A model generated the notes under the pieces. That model saw nothing but the letters and a program-made list of their open reading frames with translations, had not been told where the DNA came from and did not search any database. A stretch of DNA of 64,000 nucleotides from an uncultured Pelagibacteraceae bacterium (GTDB lineage Bacteria > Pseudomonadota > Alphaproteobacteria > Pelagibacterales > Pelagibacteraceae), in assembly GCA_902635515.1 (NCBI GenBank), contig CACPOD010000001.1, positions 101,307 through 165,306 on the forward strand, given 5' to 3'. The position numbers were made by a program, and so were the translations under genes. Positions within the stretch are counted from its first letter, which is position 1. Every line of letters begins with the position of its first letter. Below, piece by piece: positions 16,178-25,493 of this stretch.

Positions 16178-16761
16178 TTAATAAATCTGCTTCCTGGGGT
16201 TGTTATTGGTATAGATTTAAGTTCTGGTGGTAATTTATTTGTTTTAAAAGTTGGAACATCAATTTTTAAATGAGATGTTATTCCAGTTTTTATTTTTAAA
16301 GATTGTTTGGTTGATCGATCAATAATAGATGCAAATCCAATTAATTTTGCTTTTGATTTTTTAATCAATTTAACACACTCTAAACTTGATTTTCCTGTAG
16401 TGATTACATCTTCTATAATTAATACTCTTGCTCCTTTTTTAATATTGAATCCTCTTCTGAGAGTAAATTTACCATTTACTCTTTCACAAAAAATTGTTTC
16501 TTTTTTGAGCAATTTTCCAATTTCATATCCAATAATTACTCCTCCCATTGCAGGAGCTAGTATTAAATCTATTTTTTTAAATTTTTTTTTAATTTTATTT
16601 GCTAAAGATTTACAAATTTTATCAGCTAAATTAGGGAAACTTAAGAGTTTTGCACACTGAATATATTTTGAAGAATGTAGACCTGAGGATAGAACGAAGT
16701 GACCTTCTAATAATGCATTAGTTTTTTTTAAAATATTTAAGGATTTTTTGTGTGAAAGCAT
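16174..16761 (-). CDS. pyrE: Orotate phosphoribosyltransferase
   Basis: PyrE attaches PRPP to orotate to give orotidine monophosphate. The 195-residue protein shows ALLEGHFVLSSGLHSSKYIQ at the N-terminus, ILAPAMGGVIIGYEIGK and ERVNGKFTLRRGF. The PRPP-binding signature is RVLIIEDVITTGKSSLECV. The start at 16761 lies 44 bases inside the end of the spoT gene. The length of the N-terminus before the conserved ALLEGHF matches the family, and no better start follows, so this long overlap appears real. It overlaps pdxJ by 4 bases. Confidence 0.95.
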   Translation of the reverse strand: MLSHKKSLNILKKTNALLEGHFVLSSGLHSSKYIQCAKLLSFPNLADKICKSLANKIKKKFKKIDLILAPAMGGVIIGYEIGKLLKKETIFCERVNGKFTLRRGFNIKKGARVLIIEDVITTGKSSLECVKLIKKSKAKLIGFASIIDRSTKQSLKIKTGITSHLKIDVPTFKTNKLPPELKSIPITTPGSRFIK

Positions 16762-18463
16762 TTCTTTTTTCTTCGTGTCTAATTATCTTAAATTTTATAC
16801 TCTTTTGTTTTAGCTCTGCAATAAAATTAGTAAAATTCTTAAGGTTTCTAATAATTAATTTAAATTTAAAATTAATATAATTGGGATTTTTACCAACCAT
16901 TTCTAAGCTAGATATATTTAATTTGTGACTTCCAATGAGTGAGCTTATATCTCCTAATTGACCTGGCTTATCAGGTAATGACATCCATAGAGTGGTATTA
17001 TATTTTTTTGTTTTTTCCTCTTTTTGCTCTCCTTTATCATGCCAATATCTTCTTATTGCTGCTCTAGCTTTGCCTGTTTTAGTAGTTGGTATCCAGTGAA
17101 GTGATGGTGAATTATTTTTAGATGTTATTATATTTACTCGATCACCATTTCTTAAAATAGTTTGTAATTCGCTTTTGTTTCCATTAATTTCACAACCAAC
17201 TGCTGAATTACCAATTTTAGTATGAACAGCATATGCAAAATCTATAGCAGTTGCATCTTTAGGTAATTTTATAACTGAACCTTTTGGTGTAAAACAAAAT
17301 ACGTTTTCTTGAAACATTTGAAGTTTTGTATACTCATATGAATCTTCAGGGTTTTCATTTTTTTCTATAATCTCAACAAGATCTTTTAACCAATCATACT
17401 CCTTCCAACTTAAAGAATTAAATTTTTCAGAAGATTTATACTGCCAATGAGATGCGACACCTCTTTCTGCAAATTCGTGCATTTCATGTGTTCTAATTTG
17501 AATTTCTATTGGTTTTTTATTTGAACCAATTACAGAAGTATGAATAGATTTATAACCATTGATTTTTGGAGATGAAATATAATCTTTAAATTTCCCTGGT
17601 ATACAATTCCATTTTTTATGAAAAATCCCAAGAGTTTTGTAACAATCATCTACGTTTTTTAAAATTATCCTAAATCCAATAATGTCTGTTATTTGTTCAA
17701 GGGAGACTCTTTTTTTTTGGACCTTTCTCCAAATTGAAAAAGGTGTCTTTTCTCTACCATGTATTTCAGCATTAATTTCATTATCATTTAAAATTTCACT
17801 TAACTCAAAAGATTGTTCTTCGAACAAATCTTTTCTGTCCAATTTTATTTCATCAAGCCTTTTTTTTATTAATTTTCTTGCATCATTATTTAAAATTTCA
17901 AAAGATAAATCCTCAAGCTCGTCTCTTATTCTGTGCATTCCCATTCTATCAGCTAATGGTGCATAAATTTCCATAGTTTCTTGAGCTATTCTTTTTCTTT
18001 TATCCACTTTAGTAATCGCTTTAATGGTTCTCATGTTATGTAGTCGATCAGCAATTTTTACTAACAGAACTCTAATGTCTTTTGATGTTGCTAAAATTAA
18101 TTTTCTGAAATTCTCAACTTTAGAATTAGCTCCTGCTGAATTTTCAAACGCTGAAATTTTCGTTACACCGTCTACTAAATCAGCAACCTCATCACCAAAT
18201 TCTTGTTTGATAGTTTCATAAGTTGCAAAAGTATCTTCTATAGTGTCATGCAATAGACCAGTTGTAATTGTAGCGCTATCTAATTTTAATTCAGTTAAAA
18301 TATTTGCAACCTCAATTGGGTGAACAGAATAAGGATCACCCGAAGCTCTTTTTTGACTCTTATGTGCTTTAACAGCAAAATTATATGCTTTATCTAATTT
18401 TTCAGGATTAAGAAATTTATTATAATCCTTAACTTTATTTATAAGTTCATTTGAATTAAGCAT
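16718..18463 (-). CDS. spoT: Bifunctional (p)ppGpp synthetase/hydrolase (Rel/SpoT family)
   Basis: This enzyme makes and degrades the alarmone (p)ppGpp. Domains in order are as follows. The HD hydrolase (about 25 to 190) has GLLHDTIEDTFATYE and KIADRLHNMRTIKAI. The synthetase (about 225 to 340) has HGREKTPFSIWRKVQKK, GKFKDYISSPKINGYKSIH and IEIQIRTHEMHEFAERG. The TGS domain (about 378 to 440) has CFTPKGSVIKLPKDATAIDF. A C-terminal ACT domain begins MSLPDKPGQLGDISSLI. The hydrolase HD residues and the synthetase core are both intact, so it is probably bifunctional. At 581 residues it is shorter than the roughly 700 usual, with less sequence between TGS and ACT. rpoZ, usually just upstream in alphaproteobacteria, is absent. 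Confidence 0.95.
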   Translation of the reverse strand: MLNSNELINKVKDYNKFLNPEKLDKAYNFAVKAHKSQKRASGDPYSVHPIEVANILTELKLDSATITTGLLHDTIEDTFATYETIKQEFGDEVADLVDGVTKISAFENSAGANSKVENFRKLILATSKDIRVLLVKIADRLHNMRTIKAITKVDKRKRIAQETMEIYAPLADRMGMHRIRDELEDLSFEILNNDARKLIKKRLDEIKLDRKDLFEEQSFELSEILNDNEINAEIHGREKTPFSIWRKVQKKRVSLEQITDIIGFRIILKNVDDCYKTLGIFHKKWNCIPGKFKDYISSPKINGYKSIHTSVIGSNKKPIEIQIRTHEMHEFAERGVASHWQYKSSEKFNSLSWKEYDWLKDLVEIIEKNENPEDSYEYTKLQMFQENVFCFTPKGSVIKLPKDATAIDFAYAVHTKIGNSAVGCEINGNKSELQTILRNGDRVNIITSKNNSPSLHWIPTTKTGKARAAIRRYWHDKGEQKEEKTKKYNTTLWMSLPDKPGQLGDISSLIGSHKLNISSLEMVGKNPNYINFKFKLIIRNLKNFTNFIAELKQKSIKFKIIRHEEKRNAFTQKILKYFKKN

Positions 18464-18484
18464 AATTGATATTATACCATTAAA

Positions 18485-19003
18485 TCAAATTTGTTTAATA
18501 GATCTAATGTCTCTATCAGGAAGCAGAGAAATCAAGGTTTTAACATCAATTTGTTTGTCAGGATGAGTCCAATTCTTTTGAATCTCAAATAAGGGAAATA
18601 ATACAAAGTTTCTTTTGTGCATCATTTTATGAGGTAAATTAATCTTAGAATTTTTTCTTGATACCAAATTATTAAAATCGATTATATCTAAGTCACATGT
18701 ACGAGGTGCATTTTTTTTTGCTTTCTTTCTACCTAATTGATTTTCTATAGATTTACATATTTTTAATAGTTCTTGAGGGTTGTAATAACATTTTAATTTT
18801 ATAATTATATTTAAGAACTTAGGATTTCGTGGGTCCGGCCAGGAAGGGGTTTCATAATAACTAGATACCGAGAGAACATCTAAGTTATGTTCTGCTAATA
18901 AAAATTTTGCTTTTTCTATATTTCTTTTTCTTATACCTAAATTTGAACCTATTCCTAAAAAAACAATTTTAGCTTGATTTTCTAATATATCTTGCCTTTT
19001 CAC
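18485..19003 (-). CDS. folK: 2-amino-4-hydroxy-6-hydroxymethyldihydropteridine pyrophosphokinase
   Basis: FolK transfers pyrophosphate from ATP to the pterin precursor in folate synthesis. The sequence has [19 protein letters not shown] at the start of the fold, [20 protein letters not shown], the ligand stretch [16 protein letters not shown], and [19 protein letters not shown] near the end. I choose a GTG start at 19003 (172 residues), which leaves a 35-base overlap with smpB. The next ATGs upstream (19042, 19063) would push the start 74 to 95 bases into smpB and add an unconserved, lysine-rich tail. The exact start is uncertain; the function is not. Confidence 0.9.
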   Translation of the reverse strand: MKRQDILENQAKIVFLGIGSNLGIRKRNIEKAKFLLAEHNLDVLSVSSYYETPSWPDPRNPKFLNIIIKLKCYYNPQELLKICKSIENQLGRKKAKKNAPRTCDLDIIDFNNLVSRKNSKINLPHKMMHKRNFVLFPLFEIQKNWTHPDKQIDVKTLISLLPDRDIRSIKQI

Positions 19004-19439
19004 GATTCCAATCTCTACTTTTTTTTGTTGCTCTTTTATCATATTGCTTTTTTCCTTTTGCAACAGCTAGTTCTATTTTAGCCTTTCCTTTTTTGAAATA
19101 CATTTTTGTTGGAACTAATGTGAAACCATCTCTTTGCATTTTACCTATCAATTTATTTATTTCTTTTTTATTAAGAAGCAATTTTCTATCATCGGTTGGA
19201 TTATGATTAGAGTAACTGGCTTGCTTATATGGAGATATATGTGAATTAATTAAAACAATTTCACCTCCCTTTTCAACAGCATAAGACTCAGCGATATTCA
19301 CCTTGCCCTCTCTTACTGATTTAATCTCTGATCCTTTTAAAACAATTCCAGCTTCAAAAAGATCTTCAAAAAAATAATTAAAACTAGCTTTTCTATTTAA
19401 ACAAATGATTTTCAAACCAGGATTGGTTTTTTTGTTCAT
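18969..19439 (-). CDS. smpB: SsrA-binding protein SmpB
   Basis: SmpB binds tmRNA and delivers it to stalled ribosomes. The 156-residue protein has the full oligonucleotide-binding barrel. It shows [76 protein letters not shown] and the basic tail [20 protein letters not shown] that reaches into the decoding centre. No tmRNA gene is in the window. It lies one base after the dapA stop region (1-base overlap) and overlaps folK. dapA-smpB is a common alphaproteobacterial pair. Confidence 0.96.
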   Translation of the reverse strand: MNKKTNPGLKIICLNRKASFNYFFEDLFEAGIVLKGSEIKSVREGKVNIAESYAVEKGGEIVLINSHISPYKQASYSNHNPTDDRKLLLNKKEINKLIGKMQRDGFTLVPTKMYFKKGKAKIELAVAKGKKQYDKRATKKSRDWNREKARYIRKSS

Positions 19440-20320
19440 TAAATTAACTTAGCAGACTGAAGAGCTTTTTTTACAATTTCTTTTGTTGTATCTGTTACTT
19501 TTACAAGTGGCAGTCTTACATTGTCATCACAAAGTCCTAAAAGTTTTGCAGCATATTTTACAGGACTAGGATTGCTCTCAACAAACATTGAGTGATGAAC
19601 TGGTTGTAATATTTTATCTAATCTTTCTGCTTCTTTCATTTCATTATCGGTGTCTGATTTGGAGAATTTTTGAAAATCTGAACAAAGTTTAGGTGCAATA
19701 TTAGCTGTTACACTAATAGTACCTACCCCACCACGTTTATTAAATTCAAAAGCATTATCATCATTACCTGTTAATTGAATAAAATCTTTACCCATTTTTT
19801 CAAGTGTCTGATTTACTCTATCTAAATCACCCGTTGCATCTTTAACTCCAACTATATTTTTTAATTCATACAGTCTGGCCATGGTATCCACTGACATATC
19901 AATCACAGATCTACCAGGAATATTATAAATTATAATTGGAATGCCACACTTATCATTAATTGCTTTATAATGTTGATACAAGCCTTCTTGGGTTGGTTTG
20001 TTGTAATAAGGTGTAACTATCAAAGCACCGTTAGCTCCTGCTTTTTCTGCATGAGTGGTTAAAGAAATCGCTTCTTCGGTTGAGTTGGAACCAGTACCAG
20101 CAATAACTGGAATTTTTCCATTACTTTCTTTTATACATAAATCTATTACTCTTTGATGCTCATCATGACTTAACGTAGGAGATTCACCTGTTGTACCAGC
20201 TGGAACAAGACCATTAGTACCATTATCAACATGGAAATGGATTAATTTTATATATGCTTCCTCATCTAGACCATTATTTTTAAATGGTGTAATTAAAGCA
20301 ACATTTGATCCTTTGAACAT
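19439..20320 (-). CDS. dapA: 4-hydroxy-tetrahydrodipicolinate synthase
   Basis: DapA condenses pyruvate with aspartate semialdehyde, the first committed step of lysine and diaminopimelate synthesis. The 293-residue barrel protein has [57 protein letters not shown] and [18 protein letters not shown]. The Schiff-base lysine lies in [15 protein letters not shown] near residue 161. It is the first gene of a run of overlapping or tightly spaced genes that ends at recO (20320 to 12992). The 43-base gap to the divergent lytic transglycosylase must hold promoters for both directions. Confidence 0.97.
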   Translation of the reverse strand: MFKGSNVALITPFKNNGLDEEAYIKLIHFHVDNGTNGLVPAGTTGESPTLSHDEHQRVIDLCIKESNGKIPVIAGTGSNSTEEAISLTTHAEKAGANGALIVTPYYNKPTQEGLYQHYKAINDKCGIPIIIYNIPGRSVIDMSVDTMARLYELKNIVGVKDATGDLDRVNQTLEKMGKDFIQLTGNDDNAFEFNKRGGVGTISVTANIAPKLCSDFQKFSKSDTDNEMKEAERLDKILQPVHHSMFVESNPSPVKYAAKLLGLCDDNVRLPLVKVTDTTKEIVKKALQSAKLI

Positions 20321-20333
20321 AAATACTTATAAC
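20305..20333 (+). promoter_or_regulatory. Candidate promoter for the lytic transglycosylase gene
   Basis: On the plus strand TTGATC (20305-20310) and TATAAC (20328-20333) are separated by exactly 17 bases. The -10 box matches five of six consensus positions. The predicted start near 20340 leaves a leader of about 24 bases before the ATG at 20364. The -35 box lies inside the first codons of divergent dapA, as expected with a 43-base gap. Confidence 0.42.
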
Positions 20334-20363
20334 ATAGTTTAAAGATTCATATACTAAAAGATT

Positions 20364-22589
20364 ATGCTCAAAAAAATATTATTTTTAGGTTTCACTATAT
20401 CAATATTAATATTTTCAAATAATCTCTTTGCTGAAATCAATTCGATTGTACCCTTAAAAAAACCTGTTTTAAGTAAAGAAGAAATTCAAAAGAAAATATC
20501 TATAAATATCCTTAAGCCATTAAAGAAGCCTACAAAAACCAAAGAAATTAAAATCGAAGATGTGATTGTTAAAAAAGAGTTGGTTTTAAAAGAAAAAAAA
20601 TTAAGTTTTAAAATACCAAAGAAAAAACCAACTATAGCTGGCACTAGCACAACTAAGAATATTAAGATTTCAAGATATTATAGTAAAAAAGACTTTGGGT
20701 TAGCTAAAAAAGCCATTTTAGAAATGGAGAAAAGCAAATGGTCATCAGCGCTTAAAATAGCAAAAAAAGCAAAAGATAGCTCTATTTATAATTTTGTACA
20801 ATGGAGACATCTTTTAATGTCTGGTAACCAGGCTTCCTTTTACGATTACCAAGTTTTTTTAAATAAAAATTCAGATTATCCTAGAATAAGCAGAGTTAAA
20901 TATCTTGCTGAGCATAAACTATCCACGGAAAGTGTTTCACCTAAAAAAATAATAAAATGGTTTGGAGAAAATGATCCATTAAGTGGTTATGGAAAGATGA
21001 TACTTGGAGAAAGTCATATTTTAATTGGAGACAAAAATAAAGGTACAAAATTAATTAAAGAAGGTTGGGTCACGGCAGATTTATCCAAAAATGAATTAAA
21101 ATATTTTAGAAAAAAATATAAAAAATATTTAAACGCAGATGACTATATTAAACGAGCTGATTATTTAGCTTGGAACGGTGATCGTTGGGATTTACGAAGA
21201 TTAATAAGGTATCTGCCAAAAGATTACGAACTTTTATATAATGCAAGACATCTTTTAATGAGTAAAGGTTATGGGGTTGATCAAGCCATAGCAAATGTTC
21301 CTCAAAAATTTAAGAATGATGCTGGGTTAAACTATGATCGATTGAAGTGGAGAAGAAAAAAAGGACGTGTAGATTCTTCAACAGAAATCTTATTGAAAAT
21401 AAGAAATGATAAAGAGTATTTAGTTAGGCCTGATAAATGGTGGAAAGAAAGAGAAATTATCTCAAGAGCATTGCTTTACAAAAAAAAATATGAAATTTCA
21501 TATAAAATTTCAAGCAATCATGGAATGACTGAAGGGTCTGAATATGCAGCTGCAGAATGGATGAGCGGCTGGATAGCATTAAGTTTTTTAAATGATCCAA
21601 TGACTGCTAAAGATCATTTTAAAAATTTTTATGAAAATGTTAGTTATCCAATAAGTTTATCTAGAGGTGCTTATTGGCTTGGAAGAGCATATGAAAAAAT
21701 AGGCGAAAAAGAACAATCAAATAATTGGTACAGAGAAGCCACAAAATATCTAACCACATACTATGGTCAATTAGCTTTTTTAAAATTAAATCCAAATGGG
21801 AAATTTGAGTTAGAAAAGAATATGGAAATTGATCCAAAATATAGAATTCAATTTTTTAATAAAGAGCTTGTAAAAATTTCTTATCTTCTAGATGAATTAA
21901 AGAAAGATAAATATACAAAACATATTTTAAGACATTTAGCGAACGACAATATAGCTAAAGGCAGTGAAGTTTTAGCTGCAGAATTAGCTACAAGAATAAA
22001 CAGATATGATTTTGCAATTCAGGTTTCAAAAATTGCCTCTTATCAAAAAAGATTTCATAATAAATACAATTACCCAATAATTAGTACTCCTAATTATATT
22101 AATAAAAGAAAAATTCCAGAAAGTGCTTTGATCTTGTCAATAATTAGACAAGAAAGTGAGTTTGATTTAAAAGCTAATAGTCATGCTGGTGCAAAAGGGT
22201 TAATGCAATTAATGCCCTACACAGCAAAATTAGTTTCAAAACAAGCTAAACTTCCATATTCAAAATCAAGATTAACTACAGATCCAGAATATAACATTAA
22301 TTTAGGGTCACATTATATAGCTGGTTTAATTCTACAATACGATGGTGCTTATCCTTTTGCAGTTGCTGCTTATAATGCTGGACCTAATAGAGTTAAATAT
22401 TGGAAAAAAATAAACAAAGATCCGCAAAAAAAACAAGTTGATTATGTGGATTGGATTGAACTAATTAAATTTAGAGAAACTCGAAATTATGTTCAGCGGG
22501 TTATGGAAAATTATAATGTCTACAGGTATATATTAGAGCAAAAACCAGTAACTATGAAAAATTTTTTTAAAGACCAACCCCTTTTTTAA
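20364..22589 (+). CDS. Slt-type soluble lytic murein transglycosylase
   Basis: This is a periplasmic enzyme that cleaves peptidoglycan between MurNAc and GlcNAc. The 741-residue product has an N-terminal signal peptide (about 1 to 23, ILFLGFTISILIFSNNLFAE). A lysine- and proline-rich linker follows (about 28 to 95). A long helical superhelix of the Slt70 type comes next (about 100 to 560). The catalytic SLT domain lies near residues 585 to 715, with ALILSIIRQESEFDLKANS (catalytic Glu in RQESEF), HAGAKGLMQLMPYTAK and AVAAYNAGPNRVKYW. It opens a plus-strand pair with the TPR protein 3 bases downstream. The Slt-family call is firm; I give no gene symbol because several slt-like paralogues exist. 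Confidence 0.93.
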   Translation: MLKKILFLGFTISILIFSNNLFAEINSIVPLKKPVLSKEEIQKKISINILKPLKKPTKTKEIKIEDVIVKKELVLKEKKLSFKIPKKKPTIAGTSTTKNIKISRYYSKKDFGLAKKAILEMEKSKWSSALKIAKKAKDSSIYNFVQWRHLLMSGNQASFYDYQVFLNKNSDYPRISRVKYLAEHKLSTESVSPKKIIKWFGENDPLSGYGKMILGESHILIGDKNKGTKLIKEGWVTADLSKNELKYFRKKYKKYLNADDYIKRADYLAWNGDRWDLRRLIRYLPKDYELLYNARHLLMSKGYGVDQAIANVPQKFKNDAGLNYDRLKWRRKKGRVDSSTEILLKIRNDKEYLVRPDKWWKEREIISRALLYKKKYEISYKISSNHGMTEGSEYAAAEWMSGWIALSFLNDPMTAKDHFKNFYENVSYPISLSRGAYWLGRAYEKIGEKEQSNNWYREATKYLTTYYGQLAFLKLNPNGKFELEKNMEIDPKYRIQFFNKELVKISYLLDELKKDKYTKHILRHLANDNIAKGSEVLAAELATRINRYDFAIQVSKIASYQKRFHNKYNYPIISTPNYINKRKIPESALILSIIRQESEFDLKANSHAGAKGLMQLMPYTAKLVSKQAKLPYSKSRLTTDPEYNINLGSHYIAGLILQYDGAYPFAVAAYNAGPNRVKYWKKINKDPQKKQVDYVDWIELIKFRETRNYVQRVMENYNVYRYILEQKPVTMKNFFKDQPLF

Positions 22590-22592
22590 TTT

Positions 22593-24080
22593 ATGATCAA
22601 CGAAAACGTAGAACTTCAAAAAAAAATCAAAGAAGGTATTAGTCTAATTGAAAATAATAATTTTTTAGAAGCTGAAAAAATTTTTGATAAATTTTTAAAA
22701 AATAACGATACAGAAACAACGGGCTTATTTTTTTTAGGTATTATTAGTATAAAAAAAAAAGAAAATTTTAAAGCAAAAGAATTTTTTTTTAAAATTTTAA
22801 ATATTAACGAATTTCATCTAGAAGCTAATTTTAATTTGGCACTAGTCTATTTTGGTGAAGATAATTATGATGAAGCTTCAACATATTTTGATATTTCAAT
22901 CAAAATTAATAATAAACACCTCCCTTCTTACTATCACAAAGGATTAATATACATGTTTAGAAATAATTACGATGAGGCTATAAAATATTTTGACATTTGT
23001 AATAATATTGATGAAAAATTTATACCTACATCTTTAAATTTAGGAAATATATATTTAAGGAGAAACGAATTTAAAAAATCTATTCATTATTATCAAAAAA
23101 TTTTAAATCTAACCTCAGATAAAACATATTTAAACCTTGCAAAATTTAATATTGCCTGGAATCAACTAGCAGAATGTAATTTACACGAAGGTTTCAAAAA
23201 TTACGAAGCCAGAAAAGAAAAGCCGCTTGTTTCAAAACAACTTAACGAATTAATTGAAAAATATTCTTGTAAAGAATGGCAAGGTGAAAATTTGGATAAT
23301 AAAACAATTATTATTTTATCAGAACAAGGCCTTGGTGATAATATTCAGTTTTTTCGTTATTTATTTTGGATAAAAGATAAATTTAATGCAAATATAATAT
23401 TTCATATTAATAAAAAACAATCACATTTGTTCAAGGATACTCCTTTTAACATTGTTTCAAACTTAGATAAAATAAATCATATTGATTATTTTATACTTAT
23501 AATGAGTTTGCCAGGTATATATTTTAATCAAAATCAAAGTTTTCCAAAATTTATTCAATATATTAAACCAAATAAAGAAATTAATTTAATATGGAAAGAT
23601 AGACTACAAAAATTTAAAAAACCTGTAATTGCCTTGAATTGGCAAGGTGACAGAAGCTTCATGTTTGATAGAACTAGATCTATTGCTCTCTCAAATTTTA
23701 AAAATATCTTAAATCTTAAAAAATATACTTTTATAAGTGTACAAAAAGGATTTGGATCAGAACAAATTAAATCCAATAAATTTGAAAATCATATCGTCGA
23801 TTTATCTAATGAAATTGATAACGGTGATAAAACATTTGAAGATACGATATCTATTTTAAACAATGTTGAATGTTTAATAACATCTGATACTGCAATCGCC
23901 CATCTTGCAGGTACGCTTAATGTTAAAACCTTTTTATTACTAAGTTTTAATCCTGAATGGAGATGGTTTATTGAGAAAAAATACAAAGTTTTTTATCCAA
24001 ATATAAATATTATTCAGCAAAACAAGCCTGACGATTGGGGAACTGTATTTGAAAAAGTGGAAAATATTATAAACCAATGA
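22593..24080 (+). CDS. TPR-repeat protein with a C-terminal glycosyltransferase-like domain
   Basis: The first 205 residues of this 495-residue protein are about five or six TPR units. Examples are EANFNLALVYFGEDNYDEAS, YYHKGLIYMFRNNYDEAIKY and SLNLGNIYLRRNEFKKSIHY. The C-terminal half looks like a GT-B glycosyltransferase of the heptosyltransferase/GT9 or related type. It has LSEQGLGDNIQFFRYLFWI near the junction, VIALNWQGDRSFMFDRTRSI and VECLITSDTAIAHLAGTLN, the last being the donor-site D-x(4)-HLAG signature. There is no signal peptide or membrane segment. Its role may be glycan or protein modification at the cell envelope, consistent with the lytic transglycosylase 3 bases upstream, but neither donor nor acceptor can be named. 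Confidence 0.75.
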   Translation: MINENVELQKKIKEGISLIENNNFLEAEKIFDKFLKNNDTETTGLFFLGIISIKKKENFKAKEFFFKILNINEFHLEANFNLALVYFGEDNYDEASTYFDISIKINNKHLPSYYHKGLIYMFRNNYDEAIKYFDICNNIDEKFIPTSLNLGNIYLRRNEFKKSIHYYQKILNLTSDKTYLNLAKFNIAWNQLAECNLHEGFKNYEARKEKPLVSKQLNELIEKYSCKEWQGENLDNKTIIILSEQGLGDNIQFFRYLFWIKDKFNANIIFHINKKQSHLFKDTPFNIVSNLDKINHIDYFILIMSLPGIYFNQNQSFPKFIQYIKPNKEINLIWKDRLQKFKKPVIALNWQGDRSFMFDRTRSIALSNFKNILNLKKYTFISVQKGFGSEQIKSNKFENHIVDLSNEIDNGDKTFEDTISILNNVECLITSDTAIAHLAGTLNVKTFLLLSFNPEWRWFIEKKYKVFYPNINIIQQNKPDDWGTVFEKVENIINQ

Positions 24081-24172
24081 TGGCGGAAGAGGAGGGATTC
24101 GAACCCTCGGTACAAGTTTCCTCGCACGGTCATTTAGCAAACGACTGGTTTCAGCCTCTCACCCACTCTTCC
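24081..24172 (-). tRNA. tRNA-Ser, anticodon GCU
   Basis: On the minus strand the sequence from 24172 folds as a class II tRNA with a long variable arm. The acceptor stem is GGAAGAG pairing with CTCTTCC, followed by discriminator G and an encoded CCA (24083-24081). The anticodon stem GTCGT/ATGAC encloses the loop TTGCTAA, giving anticodon GCT, which reads AGC/AGU serine codons. The T arm contains GGGTTCGAATCCC. The 92-base gene ends exactly where the stop codon of the convergent TPR gene ends. It is the only tRNA I find in the window. Confidence 0.97.
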
Positions 24173-24194
24173 GTATGACATTGTGTATTAAGCG

Positions 24195-24222
24195 ATTGTA
24201 TTGAAAATTCAATATATATAAA
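24195..24222. promoter_or_regulatory. Divergent promoter region between tRNA-Ser and soxB
   Basis: The 67-base gap 24173-24239 must drive both tRNA-Ser (minus) and soxBDAG (plus). On the minus strand TACAAT (24200-24195) is a good -10 box placed to start about 16 bases before the tRNA. On the plus strand TTGTAT (24196-24201) and TATAAA (24217-24222) are 15 bases apart, ahead of the soxB ATG at 24240. The two candidate sites overlap. The assignment is tentative because the gap is extremely AT-rich. Confidence 0.3.
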
Positions 24223-24239
24223 GTAATTATTCAATTATT

Positions 24240-25493
24240 ATGAGAAATAGGTATTCAGTATTTTCGTTAATCAAAAATGCTCTTTCATATCATGAAAATT
24301 GGCAAAGAGCGTGGAAAGATCCTGCTCCTAAAAAAGAGTACGATGCAGTTATTGTTGGTGGTGGTGGTCACGGATTAGCAACAGCCTACTATTTAGCAAA
24401 AAAACATAACATGAATAATATTGCTGTAGTCGAGAAAGGTTGGATTGGTGGAGGAAATACTGGACGGAATACTACAATTATTAGATCAAATTATTTATGG
24501 GACGCCAGTGCAGGATTATATGATCATGCATTAAAAATTTGGGAAGGTTTATCTCAAGAACTAAACTATAATGTAATGTTTAGTCAAAGAGGTGTAATGA
24601 ACCTTGCACATAATTTACAAGATGTTAGAGATTTAAAAAGACGAACACATGCTAATAGACTAAATGGAATTGACGCAGTCTACTTGAGCACAGAAGAAGT
24701 TAAAAAATTTTGTCCAATTATAAATACATCACCAGATATTAGATACCCTGTTTTAGGAGGAACTTTACAACGTAGAGCTGGCACAGCAAGACATGATGCA
24801 GTTGCTTGGGGATATGCAAGAGGAGCTGATGCAATGGGTGTCGATATTATTCAAAATTGTGAAGTTAAAGGAATAAAAAGAAATGGAGATAGTGTTGAAG
24901 GTATAGAAACAACAAAAGGATTTATAAAAACAAAGAAAGTTGGTGTGGTTGCAGCTGGTCATTCTAGTGTAATAGCTAATATGGCGGGTCTAAGACTTCC
25001 ACTTGAAAGTAAACCTTTACAGGCTTTAGTTTCTGAACCTGTAAAACCAATTATTGATACAGTTGTAATGTCTAACGCAGTGCATGCTTATGTCAGTCAA
25101 TCTGACAAAGGAGAATTGGTCATTGGTGCTGGAACAGATGATTATGTTTCTTATACTCAAAAAGGTAGTCATCAAATAGTTGAAGGAACATTAAATGCAA
25201 TTTTAGAATTATATCCAATTTTCAGTAGAATGAGAATGTTAAGACAATGGGGAGGAATAGTAGATATTTGTCCTGACGCTAGTCCAATTTTAAGTAAAAC
25301 TTCAATTAAAGGATTATACTTTAATTGTGGTTGGGGTACTGGAGGATTTAAAGCAACTCCTGGATCTGGAGATTTGTTTGCACATACTATCGCAAATGAT
25401 GAACCACACAAACTTAATGCTGCATTTAATTTAAATAGATTTGTAAGCGGAGACCTTGTTGATGAACATGGCGCAGCAGCGGTTGCACATTAA
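24240..25493 (+). CDS. soxB: Sarcosine oxidase, beta subunit
   Basis: This is the flavoprotein subunit of heterotetrameric sarcosine oxidase, which oxidises the N-methyl group of sarcosine to give glycine and a one-carbon unit. The 417-residue protein has the FAD dinucleotide fold [20 protein letters not shown] (about 35 to 54) and [19 protein letters not shown]. The His of [10 protein letters not shown] near residue 185 lies in the region where the covalent FMN is attached in characterised enzymes (by family knowledge). [19 protein letters not shown] is the C-terminal FAD contact. The stop overlaps the soxD start by one base (TAATG). It is the first gene of soxBDAG. Confidence 0.96.
   Translation: MRNRYSVFSLIKNALSYHENWQRAWKDPAPKKEYDAVIVGGGGHGLATAYYLAKKHNMNNIAVVEKGWIGGGNTGRNTTIIRSNYLWDASAGLYDHALKIWEGLSQELNYNVMFSQRGVMNLAHNLQDVRDLKRRTHANRLNGIDAVYLSTEEVKKFCPIINTSPDIRYPVLGGTLQRRAGTARHDAVAWGYARGADAMGVDIIQNCEVKGIKRNGDSVEGIETTKGFIKTKKVGVVAAGHSSVIANMAGLRLPLESKPLQALVSEPVKPIIDTVVMSNAVHAYVSQSDKGELVIGAGTDDYVSYTQKGSHQIVEGTLNAILELYPIFSRMRMLRQWGGIVDICPDASPILSKTSIKGLYFNCGWGTGGFKATPGSGDLFAHTIANDEPHKLNAAFNLNRFVSGDLVDEHGAAAVAH

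Noticed and set aside
24173-24239. Glycine riboswitch upstream of soxB
   Set aside because: The 67-base gap is too short for a tandem glycine riboswitch and I see no conserved core; it looks like simple AT-rich promoter DNA.
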